A DNA stretch of 53,928 bases, from positions 1 through 53,928 of the forward strand of contig NZ_JAACFS010000045.1 of assembly GCF_029051645.1 (NCBI RefSeq), in the 5' to 3' direction. Below the pieces are notes generated by a model. The model made no database searches. It was given only the letters and a program-made list of their open reading frames with translations, and was not told the origin of the DNA. This DNA comes from Bradyrhizobium sp. CSA112. GTDB lineage: Bacteria; Pseudomonadota; Alphaproteobacteria; Rhizobiales; Xanthobacteraceae. Of this stretch, positions 44,472 through 53,821 are shown one piece after another. The translations under genes and the position numbers were made by a program. The stretch's first letter is position 1. Every line of letters starts with the position of its first letter.

Positions 44472-45874
44472 GCAATCGACCCCTCTGTTGCGTCGATGAA
44501 GCTACGGCGGCCGGGCTTTAAGGGCCGTCTCGAGGTCCGCCAGCTATCGGGCGTCGGCTGATGATTTTCCTCTCGGTCGGCGATCACGAGATTGGCGATA
44601 TTGAAGATCACATCGCGCGTGCCGCGATAGCCGACGGATAGCTGGTGTCCCGCGCCGATCCGATCGAACATCGGAAATCCCGCGCGATAAAACGGAATCT
44701 TCAGCCGCGCCGCCGCTTGGCGGCCATGCGAATGCGTAATCAGCAGATCGCAATTCCTCGTCCTAGCAAGCTCTTCCAGATCCTCGAGATCGCCGATCAG
44801 CACCTCCTTGGTCCCGATCCGCTCCAGCACCGGCGACGGCGTGGTCGTCACGGCCGCCGTCACCTGCGCGCCCATCTCGTGAAGCATGCTGGACAGGTCG
44901 AACAGGAGGTCAGGCTCGGCACCGATCGCGAGCCTGCGGCCGCCGACATGGAAATGCGCGTCCAGCATCGCATCGCTGAGCTGGCCGCGCTGGCGCCGAT
45001 ATTTTGCTGGCACAGGGCGGCCACTGATGTCGCTCAGGAAAGCGATGAATTCATCGTTGGGGATGAGGCCGCACAGCCGCTCGAACAAGCGAAACGGCAC
45101 CCCAGACTTCGCCTGCATGGCTTCTGCCGCCCGCCGCATCTGCGCACCGATGGCAATGGTCCAGCTGGACCGGCCCATGCCCGCGACTTCGTCAACCCCG
45201 ATGCCACCAATGGTCGTTGGCGTAAACTCGTCCGGGATATGCCCGTCCAGCGATCCCGCGAGATCAGGCAGGAAGGATGGCTTCAGGCCGAAATCCTCCA
45301 GGATCGTCCTAAGTTCGTCGAGGTCACCCGGCGTCAGGTGACATCCGGGGAGGACATTCACCCGCGCGGGATCACGCTCCGCCCCGACCGCCGGCGCCTC
45401 CACCAGTACCTCGACCATGCATGCCACTGTCTTTCCCCACCCGTCCTGGAAGGCGTCCTTGAAATCGGGCGTGGAGACAAAGACAAGAGGAAATTTGGCA
45501 AGCTGCGGATGCTGCTCGCGAATCAGCTTGATGTAGCCGTCGACGTCATCGCCATTGGTTTCGGTCACTCCGGTCGAGCAGATCCCGATGATCTCCGGCT
45601 TGGCACGATTGTATATGTTGAGGATAGCCTGCTCGACATTTTCGTAACCGCCGAGCACGGTCGCCACTTCGCTCATCGCAGTCGTCTGCAGCGGCACCGC
45701 CTCCTTGAAATGCCGCACGAACAGCGTGAGCCCGAAGGATGTGCACCCTTGCGAGCCGTGCAGAAGCGGCATCGCCCCACGCAGGCCCATGAAGGCGAAT
45801 GCGCCGCCAATCGGCTGACTCATCTTCAGCGGGTTGACCGCGCAGGCCTTCTTCGGCGTGGTGACGATGGCCAT
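44468..45874 (-). CDS. nifN: NifN, FeMo-cofactor scaffold subunit
   Basis: A 468-residue beta-type subunit of the NifEN scaffold on which the cofactor is completed. The Cys in HGSQGCTSFG and the CHLTPGDLDELRTILEDFG region are kept. Starts 9 bases after nifE. It has Gln where the left copy has Lys (ENVEQAIL). Confidence 0.97.
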   Translation of the reverse strand: MAIVTTPKKACAVNPLKMSQPIGGAFAFMGLRGAMPLLHGSQGCTSFGLTLFVRHFKEAVPLQTTAMSEVATVLGGYENVEQAILNIYNRAKPEIIGICSTGVTETNGDDVDGYIKLIREQHPQLAKFPLVFVSTPDFKDAFQDGWGKTVACMVEVLVEAPAVGAERDPARVNVLPGCHLTPGDLDELRTILEDFGLKPSFLPDLAGSLDGHIPDEFTPTTIGGIGVDEVAGMGRSSWTIAIGAQMRRAAEAMQAKSGVPFRLFERLCGLIPNDEFIAFLSDISGRPVPAKYRRQRGQLSDAMLDAHFHVGGRRLAIGAEPDLLFDLSSMLHEMGAQVTAAVTTTPSPVLERIGTKEVLIGDLEDLEELARTRNCDLLITHSHGRQAAARLKIPFYRAGFPMFDRIGAGHQLSVGYRGTRDVIFNIANLVIADREENHQPTPDSWRTSRRPLKPGRRSFIDATEGSIA

Positions 45875-45883
45875 GACGCCGTC

Positions 45884-47548
45884 CTATTCCGCGGCTTGCA
45901 GCATGGCAGGCGGCGAGGAGACCGGCATGGTGGCCAGGATGTCCTCGATCCGCCTCTTACAGCAGCCACCGAACGCGTTGGTGTGCTGTCTGACTGCCTC
46001 GACGCTGGTCAGGCCATGCGAGCGGATTGCGTCCTCGAGCGTGCCGAGATCGACTTCCTTGCAGAAGCAGACCTTTTTCGCGCGCCGGGTCGTCTCCGGA
46101 TCGGCGGCAACCTCGGCGGCCTGCGCGTCCATCTGCGCCATCCCCTTAGTCTGCCGATTCTTCGCCACCTCCTCCCACGGCACTGGTCGACGCAGCTGCT
46201 CCCACATCGGGTTGAACAGCGCTCTGTCGATCTCCTCGACCAGCTTCACCATACCGACGTAGCCCATATAAGCGTGGCAGCGCTCCTGGTTGATGTCGAG
46301 CCAGGGCATCGCCGCTTTCAGCGCAACGAACTGCGATTTGCCACCCGAGAGCATGATATCCGCTTTCGCTTCCTTGAGCATTTTGTATATCTCGCGCGGC
46401 GTCATGTCCTCGATCATGTGGGCATCCTGCCCCATCAGCTCCTTGATGCGCTCCTTGTCCTCCTTGGTGGATTTTTTGACGCTGGTGCCGACCAGCTCGA
46501 GCCCTGCCTCCTGCAGCGCCGCCACCACGGACCAGGACTTGACGCCGCCGGTGATCAGAAGTGCCCTCTTACCCGCAAACCGCGGCTTGTACCGTTCGAT
46601 CGCGGCCCAGGCGCGCGCCTCCTCGCGTGCGATCACCGCCTCGGTGCGCTCGATCAGTTCGGAAGGCGCGCCGCGCTCGACTAACAGCCGGGCGATTTCG
46701 CGCAGCGAATCGCTAGAATCCTGGATGCCATAGAACGACCCTTCGAAAAACGGGATGCCGTAACGCTCCTCCATCTTGCGCGCGACATTGATCATCGCCT
46801 TCGAACATACCATCATGGCAGCGCGCGCCCGGTGCGAAGAAGCGACTTCGCGATATTTGCCGTCCCCCGAGATGCAGGAGAGGATGCGGATACCGAGCTC
46901 GTCAAGCAGCGGCTTGACCTGCCAAAGCTCGCCGGAGAGGTTGTATTCGCCAATCAGGTTGATGTCGTAGGGCGTGGTGTAGTTCGGCTCTTGCGTGCCG
47001 ATGACGTGCTCGAGCAAGGCCTCGCCGGCGAGCTTGTTGCCTAGGTTCTTGGGGCCGACGAAGCCCGGCGAATTTACGGGAATGACCGGCTTGCCGAGCT
47101 TTTGCGAAGCCGCCTTGCAAACCGCATTGATGTCGTCGCCGATCATGGCGGGAACGCAGGTCTGATAGACGAAGATGGCCGACGGGTTGTACTTGTTGAT
47201 GATCTCTTTGATTGCCTTGTAGAGACGCTTCTCGCCCCCAAATACTATATCGGTTTCGTTCATGTCAGTGGTGAAGCCGGTCCGCCAGATGCTGGCGCCA
47301 GACGAAGCCGCACCGCGGTTGTCCCAGGAATTACCCTCGCAGGCGATCGGACCGTGCACCAGATGGGCGACGTCGGTAAAAGGCTGCAGCGCAATTTTGG
47401 CGCCGTCGAAGGCGCAGCCGCCTGCGGCGCCGCCCGGCTGCAGCTGCTTGGTGCAGCCCTTCTTGCGCTCGGCATCCGACTTGTTGGCGTTCTTGGCGCA
47501 GCCCGGCTCGTTGAACATCTCCTGGATCGTGGCCGATAGCGAACTCAT
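45884..47548 (-). CDS. nifE: NifE with C-terminal BFD-like Cys domain
   Basis: A 554-residue alpha-type subunit of NifEN. The N-terminal part has GGAAGGCAFDGAKIALQPF, GPIACEGNSWDNRG and YQTCVPAMIGDDINAV. The NifD-like core ends near residue 470. After it comes an extra domain with KVCFCKEVDLGTLEDAIRSH and FGGCCKRRIEDILATM, similar to the BFD-type [2Fe-2S] fold. The extended length matches Bradyrhizobium-type NifE. The extra domain could bring electrons to the scaffold. Starts about 100 bases after nifK. Confidence 0.96.
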   Translation of the reverse strand: MSSLSATIQEMFNEPGCAKNANKSDAERKKGCTKQLQPGGAAGGCAFDGAKIALQPFTDVAHLVHGPIACEGNSWDNRGAASSGASIWRTGFTTDMNETDIVFGGEKRLYKAIKEIINKYNPSAIFVYQTCVPAMIGDDINAVCKAASQKLGKPVIPVNSPGFVGPKNLGNKLAGEALLEHVIGTQEPNYTTPYDINLIGEYNLSGELWQVKPLLDELGIRILSCISGDGKYREVASSHRARAAMMVCSKAMINVARKMEERYGIPFFEGSFYGIQDSSDSLREIARLLVERGAPSELIERTEAVIAREEARAWAAIERYKPRFAGKRALLITGGVKSWSVVAALQEAGLELVGTSVKKSTKEDKERIKELMGQDAHMIEDMTPREIYKMLKEAKADIMLSGGKSQFVALKAAMPWLDINQERCHAYMGYVGMVKLVEEIDRALFNPMWEQLRRPVPWEEVAKNRQTKGMAQMDAQAAEVAADPETTRRAKKVCFCKEVDLGTLEDAIRSHGLTSVEAVRQHTNAFGGCCKRRIEDILATMPVSSPPAMLQAAE

Positions 47549-47646
47549 CCGTCTCTCCTCTCAACCGAGCTTGTTCGCGAAGATCAGTCCATCGTGCGCT
47601 TAGGCCATCGCCGACGTTTGCCGGCGATGGCGCGCGCCGTTCGTCA

Positions 47647-49206
47647 TCAACGAATGATGTCGAAGCTATAGTCGGTCTTGCCGGCAATGTTGGTCTTCTT
47701 GTCGATCTCGTCGAAGATCTTGTCGAGAATCTTCACCAGCACGTTCATGCCCCCCTGATAGCCCCACACCGGAGAGCGGTGATGGTGATGCCGATCGAAG
47801 ATTGGGAAACCGATCCGGATCAGCGGCGTACCCGTGTCGCGCTCCAGATACTTGCCATAGGTGTTACCAATCAGGAAGTCGACAGGCTCGGTGAACAAGA
47901 GCGAGCGCATATGCCAGAGGTCTCGCGCCGGATAGGCATGGCAGTTCTGCCCAAACGGCGAGCTCCCAAACAACGCCTGCATTTTCTTCTCCCAGGCCTT
48001 GTTGCCGTTCGTGGACAGCACATGGATCGGCTCGGCGCCAAGCTCGAGCAGGAAGGCAGCCAACCCATAGCAGAGGTCTGGATCGCCATAGATCGCGAAC
48101 TTCTTGCCGTGGATATGCGCGCTGGAGTCGGCCATCGCGTCGACCAAGCGGCCGCGTTCTCGTGCCAGTCCCTCCGGAATGTCCTTGCCACTGATGCGCG
48201 ACAGCGCCATGAGAAACTCATCCGTTGCGGACACGCCCACCGGATAATTGAACGCCACCACCTCCTGGCCATGGGCGGCGATGAACGGCAGCGTCTTTTC
48301 CGTGCACCACTGCTGCATGGAGATCGTTGCCTTAGCGTGAACCGCGTTCGCGGCGTCTTCCAGAGTCGTGCCGCCGTCATACATCCGGAACTCGCCGTCG
48401 GTCGGTGTATCGAACACATCGGAATTATCGGCAAGAATGGTGTACTGGATGCCCATCAATTCGAAGATGCGCTTGATCTCGCGGATGTTGCCGACGGTGT
48501 AGCCGTCAAAGCCGCCGATGAGGTTGATCTTCTTGTTGGGCGCGCGCTCGAGTTTCGCGGCTGTCCCCGCCTTGCCGTCCCAGAAATGCTCGAGGATGCC
48601 CTTGAGCGCATTGTCGTACCCGGTGACGTGGCTGCCCACGAAGGCTGGCGTGTGCGCAAACGGCACATCGAAATCAGCTGGCACCGAGCCTTTTTCCTTG
48701 GACGTTTTGATAAAGGCATTGAGGTCGTCTCCGATCACCTCCGCCATACAGGTGGTGGAGACCGCGATCATCTTGGGCTTATACATATTATAGCTGTTGG
48801 CGAGCCCATCGATCATGTTGTTCAGCCCGCCGAATACCGCAGCGTCCTCCGTCATCGACGAGGAGACGCAGGAGCTTGGCTCCTTGAAGTGCCGCGAAAG
48901 ATGGCTGCGGTAATAGGCCACGCAGCCTTGGGAGCCGTGCACGAAGGGCAGCGTGGCCTCGAAGCCAACCGAGGCGAACACCGCGCCCAGCGGCTGGCAG
49001 GCCTTGGCTGGGTTTACCGTCAGCGCTTCCCGCGCAAAATTCTTTTCGCGATATTCGGGCGTCTTCGCCCATTCCCTAATGCGTTCGACCTCCGCGGCAT
49101 CGCGGGGATTCTCGAACATCTTCTTCTTGTTGGCCAGCATCTGCTGGTATTCCGGACCGCGGAACAGCTCGAAATGATCGAGCACGTGTTCTGCACTCTG
49201 CGCCAT
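47647..49206 (-). CDS. nifK: Nitrogenase MoFe protein beta subunit
   Basis: A 519-residue subunit. P-cluster Cys are at about 70 (AKACQPLG), 95 (GSQGCVAYYRSH) and 153 (STTCMAEVIGDD). Together with NifD it forms the heterotetramer that reduces N2. ATG 49206 is 70 bases after the nifD stop. The C terminus TDYSFDIIR is typical. No frameshift is seen. Confidence 0.98.
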   Translation of the reverse strand: MAQSAEHVLDHFELFRGPEYQQMLANKKKMFENPRDAAEVERIREWAKTPEYREKNFAREALTVNPAKACQPLGAVFASVGFEATLPFVHGSQGCVAYYRSHLSRHFKEPSSCVSSSMTEDAAVFGGLNNMIDGLANSYNMYKPKMIAVSTTCMAEVIGDDLNAFIKTSKEKGSVPADFDVPFAHTPAFVGSHVTGYDNALKGILEHFWDGKAGTAAKLERAPNKKINLIGGFDGYTVGNIREIKRIFELMGIQYTILADNSDVFDTPTDGEFRMYDGGTTLEDAANAVHAKATISMQQWCTEKTLPFIAAHGQEVVAFNYPVGVSATDEFLMALSRISGKDIPEGLARERGRLVDAMADSSAHIHGKKFAIYGDPDLCYGLAAFLLELGAEPIHVLSTNGNKAWEKKMQALFGSSPFGQNCHAYPARDLWHMRSLLFTEPVDFLIGNTYGKYLERDTGTPLIRIGFPIFDRHHHHRSPVWGYQGGMNVLVKILDKIFDEIDKKTNIAGKTDYSFDIIR

Positions 49207-49276
49207 TGGTAGGATCCCTTCGAAAATCGTGATTAATGTCGGCTCCGGCTCTCAGCAGAGAGCCGAGCCACTCGAG

Positions 49277-50779
49277 TTATTCGGCAGCCAACAGCTTCGG
49301 CTTCGGGACGTCCTTCCACGGCGCCTTGGTCTTCTTCCAGATCGGTGAGTTGATGGCCATGTCCATGTCGCGCGCGAAGATCGCAAATCCATCATAGCCA
49401 TGATACGGACCCGAATAGTCCCAGGAGTGCATTTGGCGGAACGGCACGCCCATCTTCTGGAAGACATATTTTTCCTTGATGCCCGAGCCGACCAGGTCAG
49501 GCTGGACCTTCTCGACGAAGCGTTCGAACTCGTAGCCGGTAACGTCGTCGTAGATCAACGTGCCATCCTTGACGTAGTGCTGGGCGGTGCGTTGGTAGTC
49601 ATCATTGTGGCCGAACTCGTAGCCGGTGCCGACGACCTCCATGCCGAGATCTTCATAAGCGCCGATCACGTGGCGCGGACGCAGTCCGCCAACGAACAGC
49701 ATCACGCTCTTGCCTTCCAGGCGCGGGCGATACTTAGCGATCACCGCGTCCACCAGCGGCTGATATTTTGCAATCACCCGCTCGGCACCCTCCTTGATCT
49801 TGTCGTCGAAATAGCCGGCGATCTTGCGCAGCGACTCCACGATCTTAGAGGGCCCGAAGAAGTTGTATTCGCACCAGGGAATGCCAAACTTCTCCTCCAT
49901 ATGCCGCGAGATGTAGTTCATCGAGCGGTAGCAATGCAGCACGTTAAGCTTCGCCTTTGGCGTTGCCTCGAGCTCGGCCAGGGAACCGTCGCCGGACCAC
50001 TGCGCGATAACGCGCAGGCCCATTTCCTCCAGCAGGATTCGGGATGACCACGCGTCGCCGCCGATATTGTAGTCGCCGATGATCGCGACATCATAGGGCG
50101 TCGGCTCGAACGTCGGCTTGCTCTCGGGCGTGACCTTGTCGAACACCCAATCGCGCACCGCGTCGTTGGCAATATGGTGACCGAGCGATTGTGACACGCC
50201 GCGGAAACCCTCGCAGCGGACCGGCACGATGGTCTTGCCCCCATATTCCTTCGACTTCGCCCTGGAGACCGCCTCGATGTCGTCGCCGATCAGGCCGATC
50301 GGGCATTCCGATTGGATGGTGATGCCGTTGTTGAGCGGGAACAGCTCCTGGATCTCGTCAATGACTTTGACGAGCTTCTTGTCGCCGCCGAACACGATAT
50401 CCTTTTCCTGGAAGTCGGATGTGAACTGCAAGGTCACGAAACTATCGATGCCTGTCGTGCCGACGTAATAGTTACGCCGCGAGCCCCACGAGTACTGTCC
50501 ACAGCCGACCGGACCATGGCTGATATGGATCATGTCCTTGATCGGTCCCCAGACCACACCTTTGGAGCCCGCGTAGGCGCAGCCGCGGATCGTCATCACG
50601 CCGGGGATGGATTTGAGGTTGGACTTGACTCCGCAGTCCGACTTGCCGACCTCGTGAACATTGAGGTGCTTGGCGCGCCGTTTTGCGGTCTTCTCCGGAT
50701 AGACCTTCAGCACCTCCTGAATCAGCTCTTTGTTGCGGGCTTTGATTTCTGCGATGCTCTGGGTCGGGGCTAGACTCAT
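49277..50779 (-). CDS. nifD: Nitrogenase MoFe protein alpha subunit
   Basis: A 500-residue catalytic subunit. P-cluster Cys are 67 (RGCAYAG), 93 (GPVGCGQ) and 159 (SECPIG). FeMo-cofactor ligands are Cys 283 (LHCYRSMNY) and His 451 (RQMHSWDYSGPYHG). The ATG at 50779 gives the usual N terminus MSLAPTQSIAEIKA. The 82 extra upstream codons cross the promoter region and are excluded. First gene of the operon to fdxB. nifH is not in the window. Confidence 0.98.
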   Translation of the reverse strand: MSLAPTQSIAEIKARNKELIQEVLKVYPEKTAKRRAKHLNVHEVGKSDCGVKSNLKSIPGVMTIRGCAYAGSKGVVWGPIKDMIHISHGPVGCGQYSWGSRRNYYVGTTGIDSFVTLQFTSDFQEKDIVFGGDKKLVKVIDEIQELFPLNNGITIQSECPIGLIGDDIEAVSRAKSKEYGGKTIVPVRCEGFRGVSQSLGHHIANDAVRDWVFDKVTPESKPTFEPTPYDVAIIGDYNIGGDAWSSRILLEEMGLRVIAQWSGDGSLAELEATPKAKLNVLHCYRSMNYISRHMEEKFGIPWCEYNFFGPSKIVESLRKIAGYFDDKIKEGAERVIAKYQPLVDAVIAKYRPRLEGKSVMLFVGGLRPRHVIGAYEDLGMEVVGTGYEFGHNDDYQRTAQHYVKDGTLIYDDVTGYEFERFVEKVQPDLVGSGIKEKYVFQKMGVPFRQMHSWDYSGPYHGYDGFAIFARDMDMAINSPIWKKTKAPWKDVPKPKLLAAE

Positions 50780-50833
50780 GCTGATATCCTTCAAAGGTTT
50801 CCTGTTGCGACGGCGGCTCTCGGCCAAGACTTT

Positions 50834-50849
50834 TGCAACGACTGTGCCA
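50834..50849 (-). promoter_or_regulatory. -24/-12 promoter of the nifD operon
   Basis: TGGCACAGTCGTTGCA on the minus strand, a full sigma-54 match, about 55 bases before nifD. Confidence 0.93.
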
Positions 50850-50919
50850 GCCGCGGCGTAAGCGCAAAAATCAGCGCAGTTGAAAGTAGATAGCCACGTT
50901 CGCGCGGGTAACCGGACCG

Positions 50920-50935
50920 TTGTTGCAAACCCGAC
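50920..50935 (-). promoter_or_regulatory. NifA site of nifD
   Basis: TGT-TGCAAACCCG-ACA, about 75 bases upstream of the -24 element. Confidence 0.85.
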
Positions 50936-51505
50936 ATTGAGCGTGTCCACAGACGTGCTCGTTTGATCCTGTTCGAAATAAAACAAGGGAGGGCGCGCGT
51001 AATATTGCACCGCATTGCCCCACAAGGCCGCGAGAACATTGCGATACTTGGCGGGCCCGCTGCCGGAAATCGCACGTGACGAGGCGACCCAGCTGCAAGG
51101 CTGCGTCAGCCAGTCTGGCTCACCATCGTCGCGAAGCCCGACCGCTGCTCACCTCGTTGGCGACGGTGGTGCGCACATTGCGCCTGGCCTCGTCGCCATC
51201 CTGATCCCGGCCAGCCAGCCAGAGAGATCGTCGCGGCCGATCCGCAGGCATTGCTCGAGTGCCTTGAGCACCTCAAGCCACAGCGCTCGTACGATTTCCG
51301 CTCTATGGTCTTCTGCATGCGCGTCGACGCCCAGGCCGCCCTAGCTGATGCGCCTTAACGCACTAGGGGCTGTTGATGGGGTGCGATCCGATGTTGCATC
51401 CAGGCTGCCGGGCGTGCTTCACCTCCGGCTCCATCTACCGGACAACCGACCCCGGCTAGACTAGCACAGAATTAGAAGCTTCGGGTCAGGAAACGCGAGA
51501 GTAGC
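50936..51505. other. No intact gene recognised
   Basis: A plus-strand frame near 51215-51358 (VAADPQALLECLEHLKPQRS) looks like the end of a lost gene. The rest is intergenic. Confidence 0.4.
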
Positions 51506-53821
51506 ATGTCATCCCATTCTGAAGATCTCTTTTCGGCGGCGCTGGCTTATCACCGGCTGCCACGACCCGGTAAGCTCGAAATCCAGGCGATCAAGCCGCT
51601 CGTCAACCAGCGCGACCTTGCGCTCGCCTATTCGCCCGGCGTTGCCGCCGCCTGCACCGAAATCGCCAAAGACCCCGCTGAGGCCGCCTCGCTGACGGCG
51701 CGTGGCAATTTGGTCGCCGTGGTCAGTAACGGCAGCGCCGTGCTCGGCCTCGGCAACATCGGCCCGCTGGCGTCCAAGCCGGTGATGGAGGGCAAGGCGG
51801 TGCTTTTCAAGAAGTTCGCCGGCATCGACGTGTTCGACATCGAGATCAAGGCCGACACTATCGAGCGCGTGGTCAACACCGTGGCGGCGCTGGAACCGAC
51901 TTTCGGGGGCATCAATCTCGAAGATATCCGCGGACCGGAATGCTTTGAAATCGAGGCGCAGCTGAAGGAGCGGATGAAGATCCCGGTCTTCCATGACGAC
52001 CAGCACGGCACCGCGATCATCGTGGGCGCTGCGATCGTCAACGCGCTGCTTCTCAACGGCAAGAAGCTGCCCGAAGTGAAGATCGTCTGCTCCGGCGCCG
52101 GCGCGGCCGCGATCGCCTGTCTCAACCTGCTGGTGTCGATGGGGGCGCAGCGCAAGAACATCTCGGTCTGCGACATCGATGGCGTCGTCCATGAAGGCCG
52201 CAACACCTCGATGGACCCCTGGAAGGCTGTCTATGCGCAGAACACTGATGCGCGGGTGCTCGCGGATGTCATCCCCGGTGCGGATGTCTTCTTGGGGTTG
52301 TCAGCGCCGAACGTGCTGAACCCGGAAATGGTCAAGCAGATGGCCGACAAGCCGCTGGTGATGGCGCTCGCCAACCCTGTGCCGGAGATCATGCCGGACG
52401 AGGCCCGCAAAGCCCGTCCCGACGCGATGATCTGCACGGGACGTTCGGACTTCCCGAACCAGGTCAATAACGTCCTGTGCTTTCCGTTCATCTTCCGCGG
52501 CGCGCTCGACGTCGGCGCCACCGCGATCAACGAGGAGATGAAGCATGCGGCGGTCGATGCAATCGCGCAGCTTGCGCGCGATCCGCCGTCGGACGCGGTG
52601 CCGCCCGGCTTCGACACCGGCGAGACGCAGGGCTTTGGGCCGGGATCGCTGATCCCGAGCCCGTTCGACCCGCGCCTGATCCTGCGCATCGCGCCGGCGG
52701 TGGCGAAGGCTGCGATGGACTCCGGCGTCGCGACGCGGCCGATCAAGAATTTCGACGAATATCGCGCGCTGCTCGAGCGGTTTGCGTTCCGCTCCGGCCT
52801 CGTCATGAAGCCGATGTTCGCCAAGGCCAAGACGCAGCCGGTGCGCGTCATCTACGCCGAGGGCGAGGACGAGCGCGTGCTGCGCGCCACGCAAGTGGTG
52901 CTCGAGGAGAAGCTGGCGCGACCGATCCTGGTGGGGCGGCCGTCGGTGGTGGAAACCCGCATCAAGCGGTTTGGCCTGTCGATCAAGGCGGGCAAGGATT
53001 TTGACCTTGTCAATCCCGAGGACGATCCGCGCTATCGCTCCTACGTGCAGTCCTATATCGACGTTGCGGGGCGCCGCGGCGTCACGCCGGATGTGGCGCG
53101 CACGGTGGTGCGCACCTACAACACGGTGATCGCGGCGCTCGCGGTGGTGCGCGGGGAAGCCGACGCCATGCTGTGCGGCGTCGAGGGGCGGTACATGAGC
53201 CATCTGCGCCATGTGCGCGAGATCATCGGCTTCTTGCCGGGGGTCAGCGATTATGCGGCGCTGGCGCTGATGATCACCAGCAAGGGCTCCTATTTCATCG
53301 CCGATACGCAGGTGCGGCCCAGCCCAAGCGCGGAGGAACTGGCGGAAATGGCGGCGCTGGCGGCGCTCCACGTCCAGCGCTTCAACTTCAAGCCGAAGGT
53401 CGCGTTCGTGTCGCATTCCGACTTCGGCAGCCATGACACCGATTCCTCGCGCAAGATGCGCCGCGCCACCCAGCTTCTGAAAGAGAAGCACCCGGAGCTT
53501 GAGGCCGACGGCGAGATGCAGGGCGACACCGCGCTGTCGGCCGCTGCACGACGGATGGTGCTGCCGCAATCGAGGTTGGAAGGCGAGGCCAACATCCTGA
53601 TCATGCCGACGCTGGATGCGGCCAACATCGCCTATCAGACGATCAAGGTCCTGGCGGATGCGCTTCCCGTGGGGCCGATCCTGATCGGTCCGGCGCGGCC
53701 GGCGCATATCCTCACGCCCGGGGTGACCGCGCGCGGCGTCCTCAACATGACGGCGGTCGCCGCGGTCGAGGCCCAGGAGCGCGCCGGCGCGCGCAACCAA
53801 CCTAGGAGCCTGTCTGAGTAG
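51506..53821 (+). CDS. maeB: NADP-type malic enzyme (MaeB) with phosphotransacetylase-like domain
   Basis: A 771-residue enzyme converting malate to pyruvate and CO2. Residues 1-430 are the malic domain (LALAYSPGVAAACTEIAKDP; IPVFHDDQHGTAIIVGAAIV; IVCSGAGAAAIACLNLLVSM). Residues about 450-760 resemble phosphate acetyltransferase without known activity, as in other MaeB proteins. In bacteroids such enzymes turn dicarboxylates into acetyl-CoA precursors. The last few codons (RSLSE) may be supplied by the IS that follows directly. The ribosome site is weak (GAGAG). Confidence 0.93.
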   Translation: MSSHSEDLFSAALAYHRLPRPGKLEIQAIKPLVNQRDLALAYSPGVAAACTEIAKDPAEAASLTARGNLVAVVSNGSAVLGLGNIGPLASKPVMEGKAVLFKKFAGIDVFDIEIKADTIERVVNTVAALEPTFGGINLEDIRGPECFEIEAQLKERMKIPVFHDDQHGTAIIVGAAIVNALLLNGKKLPEVKIVCSGAGAAAIACLNLLVSMGAQRKNISVCDIDGVVHEGRNTSMDPWKAVYAQNTDARVLADVIPGADVFLGLSAPNVLNPEMVKQMADKPLVMALANPVPEIMPDEARKARPDAMICTGRSDFPNQVNNVLCFPFIFRGALDVGATAINEEMKHAAVDAIAQLARDPPSDAVPPGFDTGETQGFGPGSLIPSPFDPRLILRIAPAVAKAAMDSGVATRPIKNFDEYRALLERFAFRSGLVMKPMFAKAKTQPVRVIYAEGEDERVLRATQVVLEEKLARPILVGRPSVVETRIKRFGLSIKAGKDFDLVNPEDDPRYRSYVQSYIDVAGRRGVTPDVARTVVRTYNTVIAALAVVRGEADAMLCGVEGRYMSHLRHVREIIGFLPGVSDYAALALMITSKGSYFIADTQVRPSPSAEELAEMAALAALHVQRFNFKPKVAFVSHSDFGSHDTDSSRKMRRATQLLKEKHPELEADGEMQGDTALSAAARRMVLPQSRLEGEANILIMPTLDAANIAYQTIKVLADALPVGPILIGPARPAHILTPGVTARGVLNMTAVAAVEAQERAGARNQPRSLSE

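Larger units (their letters stand above)
42965..46320. repeat. Right copy of the nifE-3'/nifN/fdxB duplication
   Basis: Pairs with 10846-14201. This copy is contiguous with complete nifE, nifK and nifD, so it is the original locus or keeps its context. Confidence 0.9.

Noticed and set aside
44645..46684. 679-codon plus-strand ORF opposite nifN/nifE
   Set aside because: It is antisense to nifN and nifE, its composition (Arg, His rich) is that of a GC-rich shadow frame, and a similar one lies opposite the left copy.
50780..51025. 82-codon N-terminal extension of NifD
   Set aside because: It would run through the -24/-12 promoter and the NifA site, and NifD has its usual start at 50779.
52301..53800. 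499-codon minus-strand ORF
   Set aside because: Shadow of maeB with the His/Arg-rich composition of antisense GC-rich DNA.
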